NCBI GenBank assembly: GCA_002718135.1
Contig: PBDN01000005.1
Location: 261 to 64,260, forward strand
Reading direction: 5' to 3'
Length of the DNA: 64,000 bases
From: Pelagibacteraceae bacterium
GTDB lineage: Bacteria; Pseudomonadota; Alphaproteobacteria; HIMB59; GCA-002718135
The notes beneath the pieces were generated by a model. It had not been told where the DNA came from, ran no database searches, and was given only the letters and a program-made list of their open reading frames with translations. Of this stretch, positions 1 through 13,342 are shown one piece after another. Position numbers and translations under genes: made by a program. Each line of letters begins with the position of its first letter. The stretch's first letter is position 1.

Positions 1-110
1 TTTTCTGTTGCACTTTCCCTAAGCTTTCACCTGCCAGGTATTACCTGGTTTCTTTTCCAGTGGAGCCCGGACTTTCCTCTTGCATACACAAGCGATCATC
101 GCATCATCTA
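1..110 (-). ncRNA. rnpB: RNase P RNA, 5' part (runs off the left edge)
   Basis: This is the 5' portion of bacterial RNase P RNA, the ribozyme that trims the 5' ends of pre-tRNAs. On the minus strand it shows the highly conserved block GGAAAGTCCGGGCTCC (positions 77-62), a small hairpin with arms CCAGG/CCTGG (48-34) and the conserved AGTGCAACAGA element (about 14-3), in the order found in the family. The 5' end near 106-110 is estimated, because the P1 partner strand lies outside the window. It starts about 22 bases after the amidase stop on the same strand, so it may share that transcript. Confidence 0.93.
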
Positions 111-132
111 AAATACACAGTAATATTTTTTT

Positions 133-873
133 TTATTTATTCAATAATAAATTTAAAAAATGAATCTCTAAATATCTAATTATTTTAATTTTTGATGTAT
201 ATTTATTTTGTAAGTAATGATTATGATAATTAGTTAATAAAAGATTAAAATATTTATTATTTTTATAACTTAAAGAAACATCATAGCCAATATAAGCAAG
301 CATGAATAGTATAGATTTTTTTATTGAATAGATTTTATGCCTTCTTAACCATTTTCTAAAAAAAATAATATATTTTTTTTCTATATTAGTGTTGATAAAT
401 GTTAGATTCTTTTTACTCAATTTTTTCCAAGGAAACTTAGGACCTGGGTCAATTTTTCTGTAAGGAGCTATATCTGAATGACCCAAAATATTATTTTTTT
501 TTATTTTATATTTTTTCTTTAAACTCATTAACAAGTTTTCTAATGATTGAATCATTTTTAAATTATATGAATTATTTTTTGGATAATTACTAAAGTCCAA
601 TTCAATACCTATAGACATGGAATTTATGTCTTTGTCACTATCCCAAAATGAAAGACCTGCGTGCCATGCTCTTTTTTTATCTGGAACAAGAGAATAAATT
701 TTTCCAGACTGAGAAATTAAATAGTGGCAACTAACTCTATTTTTTTGATTGCATAAATAATCTAATGCTAAACTAAAATTCCTTAAGGCAGTATAATGAA
801 TAATTATATATTTTATTGCATTATTATTTCTACTATCAAAATTCATTGATTGAAATTTATGTATTATTTTCAT
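133..873 (-). CDS. N-acetylmuramoyl-L-alanine amidase (AmpD/AmiD family)
   Basis: This is a 246-aa Amidase_2 family enzyme predicted to cut the bond between N-acetylmuramic acid and L-alanine in peptidoglycan or its turnover products. The zinc ligands expected for the family are visible as H26 (in IIHYTA), H132 (in GHSDIAP) and D142 (in DPGPKFPW), with E91 as the likely general base. The C-terminal part from about residue 175 contains IGYDV and resembles a worn peptidoglycan-binding domain, as in AmiD-type proteins. No signal peptide or lipobox is seen, so a cytoplasmic recycling role is more likely. It sits just upstream of the RNase P RNA on the same strand. Confidence 0.88.
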   Translation of the reverse strand: MKIIHKFQSMNFDSRNNNAIKYIIIHYTALRNFSLALDYLCNQKNRVSCHYLISQSGKIYSLVPDKKRAWHAGLSFWDSDKDINSMSIGIELDFSNYPKNNSYNLKMIQSLENLLMSLKKKYKIKKNNILGHSDIAPYRKIDPGPKFPWKKLSKKNLTFINTNIEKKYIIFFRKWLRRHKIYSIKKSILFMLAYIGYDVSLSYKNNKYFNLLLTNYHNHYLQNKYTSKIKIIRYLEIHFLNLLLNK

Positions 874-909
874 TTAAAATATCATACAATCAATATATAA
901 AAATTTGAA

Positions 910-1710
910 ATGTTAAAAATAAAAATATTTTTTTTATTAATTGTTCTTTTGATAAACTGCTCATCAAATACAAGTAAAAATGATGATTTAGATAATTTAG
1001 AAGAAAACTCCTCACCTGAAGGTATTTATATAATTGCTATGAATTACTTTGATACTAATGATTATATAAATGCAATTAAGCATTTTAATGATTTAGAAAA
1101 ACAATATCCTCTTTCAAATGAAGCTATTCAAGCAAAAGTTATGATTGCTTTTATAGATTATGTTACATTGAATTATGATGACGCTATTTTAAAATTTAAT
1201 ATCATTATAAATAAATACCCAGCTTTAAAAAATATTGACTACGTTTATTATATGAAGGCGATGTGTTATTATGAACAATTAAATAATGAAGGTCTTGATG
1301 GTGAAAATAATATAAAATCAATTGAAAATTTTCAACAAGTTATTAAAAGATTTCCAAAAAGCAAATATGCGAGAGATAGTGAGCAAAAAATTATTCTGGT
1401 TAAATCTAATGTTGCCGCTAAACATATGAATATAGCAAGATTTTATCAAAAAAAAGATAAGTTTGGTGCAGCCTTAAACAGATATAAAATCATAGTTGAA
1501 GAATATTCAATGACTAAATTTATACCTGAGGCACTTTTTAGAATAGTAGAAATTTATTACAATATTGGACTTTATGAAGATGCAAAAAAAACTGCTTCTA
1601 TTCTAGGATATAATTATCCTGATTCTAAATGGTATAAATATAGTTATAATCTTTTACAAGATAACAAAAATAATTCAGGTTATTATAATAAAATAAAAAA
1701 TCTCTTTTAA
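910..1710 (+). CDS. bamD: Outer-membrane assembly lipoprotein BamD
   Basis: This is a 266-aa lipoprotein component of the BAM complex, which inserts beta-barrel proteins into the outer membrane. The N-terminus is a lipoprotein signal peptide ending in LLINC, so Cys17 should be lipidated. The rest is helical TPR-like repeats typical of BamD: a first repeat around 37-67 (YIIAMNYFDTNDYINAIKHF) and later repeats with KFPxSKYA-like and YPDSKW endings. The length is normal for the family. It is followed after 3 bases by ligA on the same strand. In related alphaproteobacteria bamD and ligA flank recN; here recN is absent. Confidence 0.93.
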   Translation: MLKIKIFFLLIVLLINCSSNTSKNDDLDNLEENSSPEGIYIIAMNYFDTNDYINAIKHFNDLEKQYPLSNEAIQAKVMIAFIDYVTLNYDDAILKFNIIINKYPALKNIDYVYYMKAMCYYEQLNNEGLDGENNIKSIENFQQVIKRFPKSKYARDSEQKIILVKSNVAAKHMNIARFYQKKDKFGAALNRYKIIVEEYSMTKFIPEALFRIVEIYYNIGLYEDAKKTASILGYNYPDSKWYKYSYNLLQDNKNNSGYYNKIKNLF

Positions 1711-5947
<4,237 letters not shown>

Positions 5948-6024
5948 TTTTGTGCTATAATATAAATATATATTATTTATTAAATTAAATAAAAGTATAA
6001 ATAATAAATCATAAACTTGAATAA

Positions 6025-6810
6025 ATGCTTAAAATAAAATTAATATTAATCATAACAATTTCTTTGTTTGTCAATTCTAGTGTATTTGCTGTGGCTTCTG
6101 ATGAAGTCAAAACTGAGCCTTCTGATTTTGAAACTACAACCTATGAAGATGAAGTTTATGATCCATTAGAATCAATAAATAGAGCTATATTTAGCTTTAA
6201 TAACGTTGCTGATCAAATTATTTTAGAACCAGTCGCAAAAGGATATAAAAAACTTCCTTCTCCAGTACAAACGGGCATAAATAACTTTATCAGTAATCTT
6301 AAAATGCCATTAGTGATCGTTAATCAATTTCTTCAAGGACAAGGTAAAAATGCAATTGAATCCACAGGTCGATTTGTAGTAAATTCTACAGTTGGAGTTT
6401 TAGGTATTGTAGATGTTGCAGATAAAGTTGGCCTTGAACAAAAGGAGGAAGATTTTGGACAGACTTTAGCTACATGGGGCGTTGGAGATGGTTTTTATAT
6501 CGTACTACCCCTATTTGGTCCTTCGAATTTAAGAGATACTACAGGTATGATTTTAACTATGATGACAGATCCTATTAATGCTTATGCTGTTAATGAAGGT
6601 GAAGCTTGGTTTGTTCCAATGAGAACTGGTGTTAATGCTGTAGATCAAAGATCAAAAATAATAGATGAAGTAAATGCTTTGAGAAATAATTCAGTTGATT
6701 ATTATGCTACTGTTAGAAGTTCTTATTATCAAAATAGAAAAGCAGCAATAGATAACACAGATGATAATGTGCTCGCTCCACTACCTCTTATAAGTATTGA
6801 ATTTGAATGA
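6025..6810 (+). CDS. mlaA: MlaA/VacJ family outer-membrane phospholipid-trafficking protein
   Basis: This 261-aa protein belongs to the MlaA (VacJ) family, which removes misplaced phospholipids from the outer leaflet of the outer membrane. The family signature YDPLESINRAIFSFN is at about residues 45-59, followed by the conserved LGLxxxxEDFGQTLATWGVGxGxYxVLPLFGPSxLRDxxG region. The N-terminus is a signal peptide ending near SSVFA. It has no cysteine lipobox, whereas many MlaA proteins are lipoproteins. The gene overlaps mlaC by 4 bases (ATGA), so the two are translationally coupled. The MlaD/E/F importer genes are not in the window. Confidence 0.92.
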   Translation: MLKIKLILIITISLFVNSSVFAVASDEVKTEPSDFETTTYEDEVYDPLESINRAIFSFNNVADQIILEPVAKGYKKLPSPVQTGINNFISNLKMPLVIVNQFLQGQGKNAIESTGRFVVNSTVGVLGIVDVADKVGLEQKEEDFGQTLATWGVGDGFYIVLPLFGPSNLRDTTGMILTMMTDPINAYAVNEGEAWFVPMRTGVNAVDQRSKIIDEVNALRNNSVDYYATVRSSYYQNRKAAIDNTDDNVLAPLPLISIEFE

Positions 6811-7415
6811 AAAAAATTATCAGTATCTTAATTTTCTTTAATTTATTTTTTTTTCCCAAATTTGTTTCTGGTATGGATGCTAATCAGTGGCTAAATAAAG
6901 AAATTAATAAAATATTGTTTGCATACCAAAATCCAGATCTTCCAAGTGAAAATAAATTTTTAATGATAGAACAAACTATTAATAATAATTTTGCTGGTGC
7001 AGGCATAGCAAAATTTGTAGCTGGAAAAAGCTGGAAAAATGCATCAAGTGAAACCAAAAAAGAATACATAAAATTATTTAAAAGACATCTGGCACTTAAC
7101 ATAGCATCATTAATGCAAGGATATTCAAATCAAGAATATAAGTTAACTAATTCTAAATATGATGAAAAAAATAAAGTTAGTTTAATTGATATGGAAATAT
7201 ATTCAGGCACAGGAACTTTAAACGTTACCTGGAGAGTAAAAAAATCTAAAGATAGGCATTTTGTAATTGACCTTCTCGTTGCTGATATATCTTTGGTAGT
7301 AACAAAAAGATCAGAATTTAATTCAATGCTTAAAAATGTAAACTATAGCCTCAATGAACTAAATAAAAAATTGATTGAGCAAAATGATATTAGTTATAAT
7401 AAAATAATTAAATAA
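6807..7415 (+). CDS. mlaC: MlaC/Ttg2D family periplasmic phospholipid carrier
   Basis: This 202-aa exported protein matches the MlaC (Ttg2D) family, soluble carriers that shuttle phospholipids between MlaA in the outer membrane and the MlaFEDB complex in the inner membrane. A signal peptide covers about residues 1-22 (hydrophobic core ISILIFFNLFFF, then SG). The family pattern of a helical FAGAGIAKFVAGKSWKNAS segment followed by a KxxxxLFKRHL helix and a C-terminal beta region with VTWRVKK and DLLV is visible. Its start overlaps the mlaA stop, which supports the pair. The 3' end overlaps the convergent dehydrogenase gene by 8 bases. Confidence 0.88.
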   Translation: MKKIISILIFFNLFFFPKFVSGMDANQWLNKEINKILFAYQNPDLPSENKFLMIEQTINNNFAGAGIAKFVAGKSWKNASSETKKEYIKLFKRHLALNIASLMQGYSNQEYKLTNSKYDEKNKVSLIDMEIYSGTGTLNVTWRVKKSKDRHFVIDLLVADISLVVTKRSEFNSMLKNVNYSLNELNKKLIEQNDISYNKIIK

Positions 7416-8532
7416 TTTTTAAATTAATAATTTCTTCTTCATCTAATAATTCTGAATGAAGACAACTTGATTGAAGGGAGTAAGTTTTATTTGTTTCTGC
7501 AGCTATTAATATTCCTTCCATAATCTCTAAAACATGAAGTTGTAAATCAATATTGCATCTTGCACTTTTACCAAAATTAATACTATTAATCATTTCAGAC
7601 AAACCTATACCTCTATAATTTGCAATTTTTTTGTCACCATCTTTTTTATTTGGAATTCCAAGTAACATATTATCTGTTGATATAATTTCCCAATCTTTGT
7701 CTTTAATTGACAAAGCTATATTACCTCCAAAATAATTAGGATCAGGCAATATGAGAGAGCCTTCTTTGCCATATAACTCTATGGCATTATGTTTATGATT
7801 CCATACATCCCAAGAGCAAAAAAATTGAATTTTTGAATTATTATAGAATTCTAAAATACCTATTAAAGTAGTTGGGGTTTCAACAATAATTTTTTCACCA
7901 TATCTAGGTTGGCTTGTTATAGTACGTTCTTTTTCTACTGTTCCACTCTTGGAGACTATGTTCTTAACAGGTCCTAGTAGACTTACTAATTGTGTAATAT
8001 AATACACTCCTACATCTAGTACAGGCCCAGCTCCTGGTTTAAAAAAAAAATCTGGATTAGGATGCCAATGCTCCATTCCATGGGACATTAGATTAAAAGA
8101 ACCAAGTACAACTGGTCCAATAGTATTATTGTCTATTAAATATTTTGCTTTTTGTCCAGCAGCTCCTAAAAAAGTGTCAGGGGCACAACCTACATACAAA
8201 CCTTTATCAACTGCAACTTTTTTGATTTCCAATCCCTCATTAAAATTCATAGCCAATGGTTTTTCTGAAAAACTATGCTTATTTGCATTAAGAGTTTTTA
8301 AAATGATATCCTTATGAGCAGAAGGAATTGTAAGATTTACTATTAAGTCTATATCATTATTAGCTAATATATCCTCAACATTTTGATATTTTATTCCAAA
8401 TTTTTCTGCACTATTTTTAGCAGCATCTAAATTTATATCAGCACAAGATATAATTTGAAAATTATTATATAAATTTTCACTTTCAAAATATGTATCTGAT
8501 ATATTACCACATCCAATAATTCCTATTTTCAT
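7408..8532 (-). CDS. Gfo/Idh/MocA family NAD(P)-dependent oxidoreductase (distal)
   Basis: This 374-aa sugar or polyol dehydrogenase is the last gene of the leftward carbohydrate operon. The N-terminal Rossmann fold begins with KIGIIGCGNIS, and the family EKP motif is at residues 90-92 (FSEKPLAMN). The C-terminal alpha/beta domain has the DVGVYYI segment expected of the substrate-binding half. Such enzymes oxidise sugar hydroxyls, often at C3 or at C1, with NAD(P)+. It follows the TIM-barrel gene with no gap (TAA directly followed by ATG), so the two are very likely co-expressed. The substrate is unknown. Its end overlaps mlaC by 8 bases. Confidence 0.9.
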   Translation of the reverse strand: MKIGIIGCGNISDTYFESENLYNNFQIISCADINLDAAKNSAEKFGIKYQNVEDILANNDIDLIVNLTIPSAHKDIILKTLNANKHSFSEKPLAMNFNEGLEIKKVAVDKGLYVGCAPDTFLGAAGQKAKYLIDNNTIGPVVLGSFNLMSHGMEHWHPNPDFFFKPGAGPVLDVGVYYITQLVSLLGPVKNIVSKSGTVEKERTITSQPRYGEKIIVETPTTLIGILEFYNNSKIQFFCSWDVWNHKHNAIELYGKEGSLILPDPNYFGGNIALSIKDKDWEIISTDNMLLGIPNKKDGDKKIANYRGIGLSEMINSINFGKSARCNIDLQLHVLEIMEGILIAAETNKTYSLQSSCLHSELLDEEEIINLKII

Positions 8533-9300
8533 TTAAAGATCCTTAAGATTGTTTATTGATCTTAAAGTATAATCTTTATAATTTACTGGATTATCATGCT
8601 CTAAAGCAAAAATTTCACAATTAGTTTTCTTTACTTCATTTAATATTGAAATCCAATCAAGGAACCCATCGCCAACAGCACATTGTGAATCATGATCAAT
8701 TAAATTTTTATCTGATGAAGAAAAATCTTTTAAATGACAGGCGACAATTCTTGATGAGTATTTTTTTGTCCAAAATATTGGATCAGCTTTACCTGCTACT
8801 ACCCAACCAAGATCAATTTCATATTTTAATTTTTCATTTTGATCTAAAATACATTCGATAGGCATTTTACCACTTGGAAGTTTATTATATTCAAATGCAT
8901 GGTTGTGATAACCTAATGTCAATCCATTGTCTTCAAATATATCAACATAAGATGACAATTCATTACCAAATTTATTCCACTCTTCTTCATTTTTATCAAA
9001 TATAGCTTCAAATTTTCCTCCAGGTTTTCCAGTTGGACATGGTACAATTGCATGCTTAATATTTAATTTTTGTAAACTTGAAATAATCTCTTTAGTATTT
9101 TTAAGTGTATCAAAACCTATGTGAGAAGATTTTGCAGTTAAGTTATACTTATCTAACAAATCTTTAGTTTCATCAAATGCTTCCACTTCAAATAATTCTA
9201 CATTCTGAATTCCGCTTTCAGATAAAAATTTAAATATATCTTCATAAGGTTTAAAATTTCTAGCTGTATAAACTTGTAAAGAAATTTGTTTTTTATCCAT
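8533..9300 (-). CDS. Sugar phosphate isomerase/epimerase-like TIM-barrel enzyme
   Basis: This 255-aa protein belongs to the AP-endonuclease-2/xylose-isomerase-like TIM-barrel superfamily (IolE and relatives). Typical strand ends are visible: SLQVYTAR at the N-terminus, TLGYHNHAFEY, EIDLGWVVAGKADP, CHLKDF and EIFALEHDNP, which supply the metal-binding E/D/H residues. Members include isomerases, epimerases, dehydratases and 3-keto-glycoside lyases, so the exact reaction cannot be read from the sequence. It lies between an aldo/keto reductase and a Gfo/Idh/MocA dehydrogenase. A purine-rich AAAAGGAAC precedes the ATG as a likely ribosome-binding site. Confidence 0.88.
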   Translation of the reverse strand: MDKKQISLQVYTARNFKPYEDIFKFLSESGIQNVELFEVEAFDETKDLLDKYNLTAKSSHIGFDTLKNTKEIISSLQKLNIKHAIVPCPTGKPGGKFEAIFDKNEEEWNKFGNELSSYVDIFEDNGLTLGYHNHAFEYNKLPSGKMPIECILDQNEKLKYEIDLGWVVAGKADPIFWTKKYSSRIVACHLKDFSSSDKNLIDHDSQCAVGDGFLDWISILNEVKKTNCEIFALEHDNPVNYKDYTLRSINNLKDL

Positions 9301-9375
9301 TATATGTTCCTTTTATTTTTATTTATAATTATAATTACTTTAAGTTATTGAATATTAAAATAATTAAATTCTAAT

Positions 9376-10335
9376 TTATATCAAATTCAACCAATTAGAT
9401 TGTTCTTCAGAAATTGAAATGTCAAGACAAGGTAGACTTGTGTCTATTTCCTCAACCTTTCTTGGACCTATTAAAGCGAATGAGGGAAAAGGTTGGTTTA
9501 GTGCCCAAGCTCCAGCAACATTTTGAGTTGTAACTTTTATTTCATTTGCTAATGTTTTTGCTCTATTGCGTCTTTCTCTGTTATCCTTACTATCAAAACA
9601 ACTTAATGGGCCACTACTATTTTCACCAGGTTTCCTCCATGAAGCTTCATCTTTTGTTATCTTGTCTTCTATTGCTTGACAAACTTCTTTAGATAAAAAA
9701 TATCCACGTCCTTGACTTGACCAAGATAAATGAGCAGTTTGAGTTTCTTTTAAATATTGCAAAACTTCCTGATCATTAGATGAAACACAACCTGACCAGA
9801 GTGGATTAATCATTTTTGATAAAGCTAAATTGTTATTTAAAATGCTAAATTTACTTTTTTTATTTTTTTCTGCCCAATAATTAGCTTCTTTAAATCTTTT
9901 TAGTGTCCAATTAGAACCTCCAAATATTTTAATTCTTCCTTTATTTTTTTCTTTATCAAGTACATCAATAAATTCATCTACTGGAACATCAGTGTTATCT
10001 CGATGCATAATGTAAATATCAGCACTTTCAATTTGTAAACGATCTAAAGATTGTGTTAACTGCAATGATAAATTTGCTGGATCACAATAAGGCGTGTGAG
10101 CTCCTTTTGTAATAATAACTAATTCTTTTAAGTTATTTCTTTTTTTATGCCATTCACCTAATAATTTTTCTTGAGACCCTCCACCATAAATATGAGCAGT
10201 ATCAAAGGCATTTCCTCCAACTTCTATCCAATGATCCCATAATTTAGCTGCTTCATCAAAATAAATTTGATTATCATTTCCCATAATTAAACTTGATATA
10301 TCTCTTTCTAGGCCTTCAATTTTATTATATTTCAT
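9376..10335 (-). CDS. Aldo/keto reductase
   Basis: This 319-aa NADPH-dependent oxidoreductase has the complete AKR catalytic tetrad: D45 and Y50 (NAFDTAHIYGGG), K77 (IITKGAH) and H111 (YIMHRDN). The C-terminal cofactor-binding part is also present (FALIGPRKVEEI). AKRs of this size reduce sugar aldehydes or ketones. Its start overlaps the stop of the upstream dehydrogenase by 4 bases (ATGA), and 75 bases separate it from the downstream TIM-barrel gene. It most likely interconverts a keto-sugar and its alcohol in the same pathway as the neighbouring dehydrogenases. The substrate is not determined. Confidence 0.9.
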   Translation of the reverse strand: MKYNKIEGLERDISSLIMGNDNQIYFDEAAKLWDHWIEVGGNAFDTAHIYGGGSQEKLLGEWHKKRNNLKELVIITKGAHTPYCDPANLSLQLTQSLDRLQIESADIYIMHRDNTDVPVDEFIDVLDKEKNKGRIKIFGGSNWTLKRFKEANYWAEKNKKSKFSILNNNLALSKMINPLWSGCVSSNDQEVLQYLKETQTAHLSWSSQGRGYFLSKEVCQAIEDKITKDEASWRKPGENSSGPLSCFDSKDNRERRNRAKTLANEIKVTTQNVAGAWALNQPFPSFALIGPRKVEEIDTSLPCLDISISEEQSNWLNLI

Positions 10336-11375
10336 AAATTATCCTGAGGTAAATTATAATTTATTTTATTTCTCCATTGATCCAATGCTTTTAAATTGCC
10401 TAATGTATCATTCCAAGTCATTCCAGGATGGGGGGCTTGTTTTTTTTCTTTTACAATACATTGACTTACTAGTTCTGCTTCAAAGAAAAAAAGATGCTCC
10501 GGGCCTTTCAAATCTATTACTTCCTTTTTATCTTTTTTTGTAATTAATATTTGAGCATTATATGGCCCACCATCTTTTCCTGGCAGCCAAGGATCTGGTA
10601 ATTCAATAATTCCATCTGTCCCAATAATTATTGAATTATTCTTCATATTTTCTCTTATTGCACAAGAAACCTTTGCTTTTATTTCATTTTTAAATTTTAT
10701 ATTTGCATATGCAATTTCATCAACTCCCGTCTCTCCAATTTTTGCATCAACACTTAAAAAATTTGGTTCTAAAAACTTTTTACCTGAAGCAACACCAGCA
10801 ACTAATCTTGAAAAAGAAATAGGGTACAAACCAACATCTAAAATTCCTCCACCTGCTAAATCTTTTTTAAATAATCTAGAATTTGGCACTGTCTTACCTA
10901 CATCAAAACCAAATGAAGATTCTATAGATACTACATTGCCAATAATTTTACTTTTAATTAATTCTAAAAGTTTTGGTATTTGCGGGTGGCATCTATACAT
11001 GAAGCCTTCCATATAAAAAACTCCTGCCTTATCAACAGCATCTATTACTTTTTGACCTTCTTTAAAATTTACTGCACCTGGTTTTTCGCACAAAACATGC
11101 TTTCCCTTACCTGCAGCTTTTATTGACCATTCCGCGTGAAGCGTGTGGGGAGTAGAAATGTAAATAGCATCGATGTGTTCTGAATTAACAATTTGATCAT
11201 AAGAATTAAATCTAAAATCTTCATTAATACTGTATTTATCACCAAATGAATTTCGACGATCATCATTATTACTAGCTATAGCTATTAACTGCCCAGAATA
11301 AGAACTAATCAATCCATCAGCAAAATTATTTGCTATATTTCCCGGTCCAATAATACCCCAGCGAACTTTTTGCAT
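10332..11375 (-). CDS. Gfo/Idh/MocA family oxidoreductase (proximal)
   Basis: This 347-aa NAD(P)-dependent sugar dehydrogenase has the Rossmann motif WGIIGPGNIA at the N-terminus, the PHTLHAEW segment and the EKP motif at residues 97-99 (HVLCEKPG). The C-terminal domain contains GGGILDVGLYPISF, which is characteristic of the glucose-fructose oxidoreductase/dihydrodiol dehydrogenase-like branch. It is distinct in sequence from the second family member at the end of the operon, so the two probably act on different intermediates. It starts 9 bases after the aldolase stop and overlaps the aldo/keto reductase by 4 bases. Confidence 0.9.
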   Translation of the reverse strand: MQKVRWGIIGPGNIANNFADGLISSYSGQLIAIASNNDDRRNSFGDKYSINEDFRFNSYDQIVNSEHIDAIYISTPHTLHAEWSIKAAGKGKHVLCEKPGAVNFKEGQKVIDAVDKAGVFYMEGFMYRCHPQIPKLLELIKSKIIGNVVSIESSFGFDVGKTVPNSRLFKKDLAGGGILDVGLYPISFSRLVAGVASGKKFLEPNFLSVDAKIGETGVDEIAYANIKFKNEIKAKVSCAIRENMKNNSIIIGTDGIIELPDPWLPGKDGGPYNAQILITKKDKKEVIDLKGPEHLFFFEAELVSQCIVKEKKQAPHPGMTWNDTLGNLKALDQWRNKINYNLPQDNL

Positions 11376-11384
11376 AATATATAA

Positions 11385-12449
11385 TTAATTTATCTTTGGT
11401 GCTAATACACCTGATTTATATTGCTTTGCAAATGATAGTAAAGGTATGGGTTTTAACATAGATGCATTATTAGCCGTTCCAAATTCTTCTAATCTACTGA
11501 CAACTATTTTTTTCATCCAATCTTTGGAGTCAATTAAATATTTTCTTGGATCAAATTGAGTGGGATCTTTTATAAAATGTTTTCTAATTGCAGCTGTAGA
11601 AGCTAACCTTAGATCTGTATCTATATTAATCTTTCTTACCCCATGTTTAATACCTTCTTGAATCTCTGAAACAGGAACACCATATGTTTCTTTTATTTTA
11701 CCTCCATTTTCATTAATAATTTTTATTAGATCTTGAGGGACGGATGAAGAACCGTGCATAACTAAATGAGTATTTGGTATTTTTTTATTTATTTCTTTTA
11801 TGCGATCCATTGCTAACGTTTCTCCAGTTGGCGGTCGAGAAAATTTATATGCTCCATGGCTCGTGCCAATAGCAATAGCTAGCGCATCCACATGAGTAGA
11901 TTTAACAAAATCAGCAGCTTCATCTGGATCAGTCAAAAGTTGTTTATGAGATAATACTCCCTCAGCTCCTACACCATCTTCTTTTTCACCCATTCCTGTT
12001 TCAAGTGAACCTAGGCATCCTAATTCTCCTTCAACAGAAACTCCTAATGCATGTGCCATTAAAACTGTTTGTTTTGTAACTTTAACATTATAATTAAAAT
12101 CAGAAGGAGTTTTTTGATCTTCAAGTAAAGATCCATCCATCATTACTGAACTGAAACCTAAATCAATACATACCTTACAATCTATAGGTGAGCCGCCATG
12201 ATCTTGATGCATAACAATAGGAATTTCAGGAAACTCTTCAACAGCAGCTTCCATCATGCTTTTAATAAATCTTGGTCCAGCATATTTTCTAGCACCAGCT
12301 GAAGCTTGCACAATAACAGGACTATTCATTTCTTTAGCCCCTTCCATAATTGCTCTGATTTGTTCTAAATTATTTACATTAAATGCAGGAACACCGTAAG
12401 CATTCTCAGCTGCATGATCTAAGAGTTGTCTAAGAGATATAATAGCCAT
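11385..12449 (-). CDS. fbaA: Class II fructose-bisphosphate aldolase (Calvin-cycle subtype)
   Basis: This 354-aa zinc-dependent aldolase cleaves fructose 1,6-bisphosphate to dihydroxyacetone phosphate and glyceraldehyde 3-phosphate, or acts on a related ketose bisphosphate. The start [12 protein letters not shown] and [10 protein letters not shown] is typical of the Calvin-cycle subtype. Zinc/catalytic residues are visible in VMHQDHGG (H81, D83, H84), with [17 protein letters not shown] and VMHGSSSVP further on, and the phosphate loop KINIDTDLR near residue 275. It lies between the permease genes and the dehydrogenases, which ties central glycolysis to this sugar operon. A 41-base gap separates it from the upstream permease stop. 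Confidence 0.94.
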   Translation of the reverse strand: MAIISLRQLLDHAAENAYGVPAFNVNNLEQIRAIMEGAKEMNSPVIVQASAGARKYAGPRFIKSMMEAAVEEFPEIPIVMHQDHGGSPIDCKVCIDLGFSSVMMDGSLLEDQKTPSDFNYNVKVTKQTVLMAHALGVSVEGELGCLGSLETGMGEKEDGVGAEGVLSHKQLLTDPDEAADFVKSTHVDALAIAIGTSHGAYKFSRPPTGETLAMDRIKEINKKIPNTHLVMHGSSSVPQDLIKIINENGGKIKETYGVPVSEIQEGIKHGVRKINIDTDLRLASTAAIRKHFIKDPTQFDPRKYLIDSKDWMKKIVVSRLEEFGTANNASMLKPIPLLSFAKQYKSGVLAPKIN

Positions 12450-12490
12450 ATATAATTACTTTAAAAGAATACTATAATTTGTCTATGATT

Positions 12491-13342
12491 CTAACCTTTT
12501 ACTGCCCCAAAAGTAAGACCATGGATAAATTGTCTTTGTAAAATAAAGAACATAATAACAGGTGGTAATGCAGCTACAACAGAACCAGCAGATACTAAGT
12601 TCCAACTTGTTGTCCATTGTCCTCTTAAAACATCAAGTCCTACAGTTATAGGTTTAACTGAATCTCCTTGAGTCAAAACTAATGCCCAAAAATAGTCATT
12701 CCAAATAAAAGTAAATTCTAAAACACCAAGTGCTGCCAGTGCTGGAATTATTAATGGTAAGATGATTTTTCTATAAATTGTCCATTCAGTTGCACCATCT
12801 GCTCTAGCAGCCTCAATTAACTCAAATGGAAGTTCTTTTATAAAATTTCTTAAAAAGAAAGTACAAAACCCAGTTTGAAAAGCAATATGAAAAATTATTA
12901 ATCCTATGTGCGTATTATACATTCCCATTTCAATAGAAATATTTCTAACAGGTATCATTAAAATTTGAAAAGGGACAAAATTTCCAGCAATAAACATTGC
13001 AAATACTAATAAGTTTAATTTAAATTTGTGCATAGCTAATGAATAACCGGCTAAAGAACTTAGAAATAAAGTTCCTACTACAGTCGGTAAGGTAATTATT
13101 ATACTATTTAAAAAAAACCTGCCCATTTTACCACCTTCAAAAACAGCAGAGTAATTTGAAATTAATGCCGTTTTTTCAGGAAAGGTCCAATAGTTACCAG
13201 CAAGAACATCATCAAATGTCCTTATAGATGTTAACATCACTGCAATTAATGGCAATAACCAAACAAAAAGGGTTAACAAAAGCAATAGTCTATAAACAAT
13301 ATTAACTTTTAAAGAATAGTTTTGTATTGGTGTTGGAAACAT
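12491..13342 (-). CDS. Sugar ABC transporter permease, MalG type
   Basis: This is a 283-aa inner-membrane permease of the CUT1 sugar ABC importers. It has about six hydrophobic segments. The first is near residues 17-38, and the EAA loop that contacts the ATPase is EAARADGATEWTIYRKI, followed by ILPLIIPAL. The C-terminus ends HGLTFGAVKG, typical of MalG-like subunits. It shares one base with the stop of the upstream permease gene (TAATG), which indicates strict translational coupling. It pairs with the MalF-type subunit and the binding protein encoded just upstream. No ATPase gene is found in the locus. Confidence 0.95.
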   Translation of the reverse strand: MFPTPIQNYSLKVNIVYRLLLLLTLFVWLLPLIAVMLTSIRTFDDVLAGNYWTFPEKTALISNYSAVFEGGKMGRFFLNSIIITLPTVVGTLFLSSLAGYSLAMHKFKLNLLVFAMFIAGNFVPFQILMIPVRNISIEMGMYNTHIGLIIFHIAFQTGFCTFFLRNFIKELPFELIEAARADGATEWTIYRKIILPLIIPALAALGVLEFTFIWNDYFWALVLTQGDSVKPITVGLDVLRGQWTTSWNLVSAGSVVAALPPVIMFFILQRQFIHGLTFGAVKG

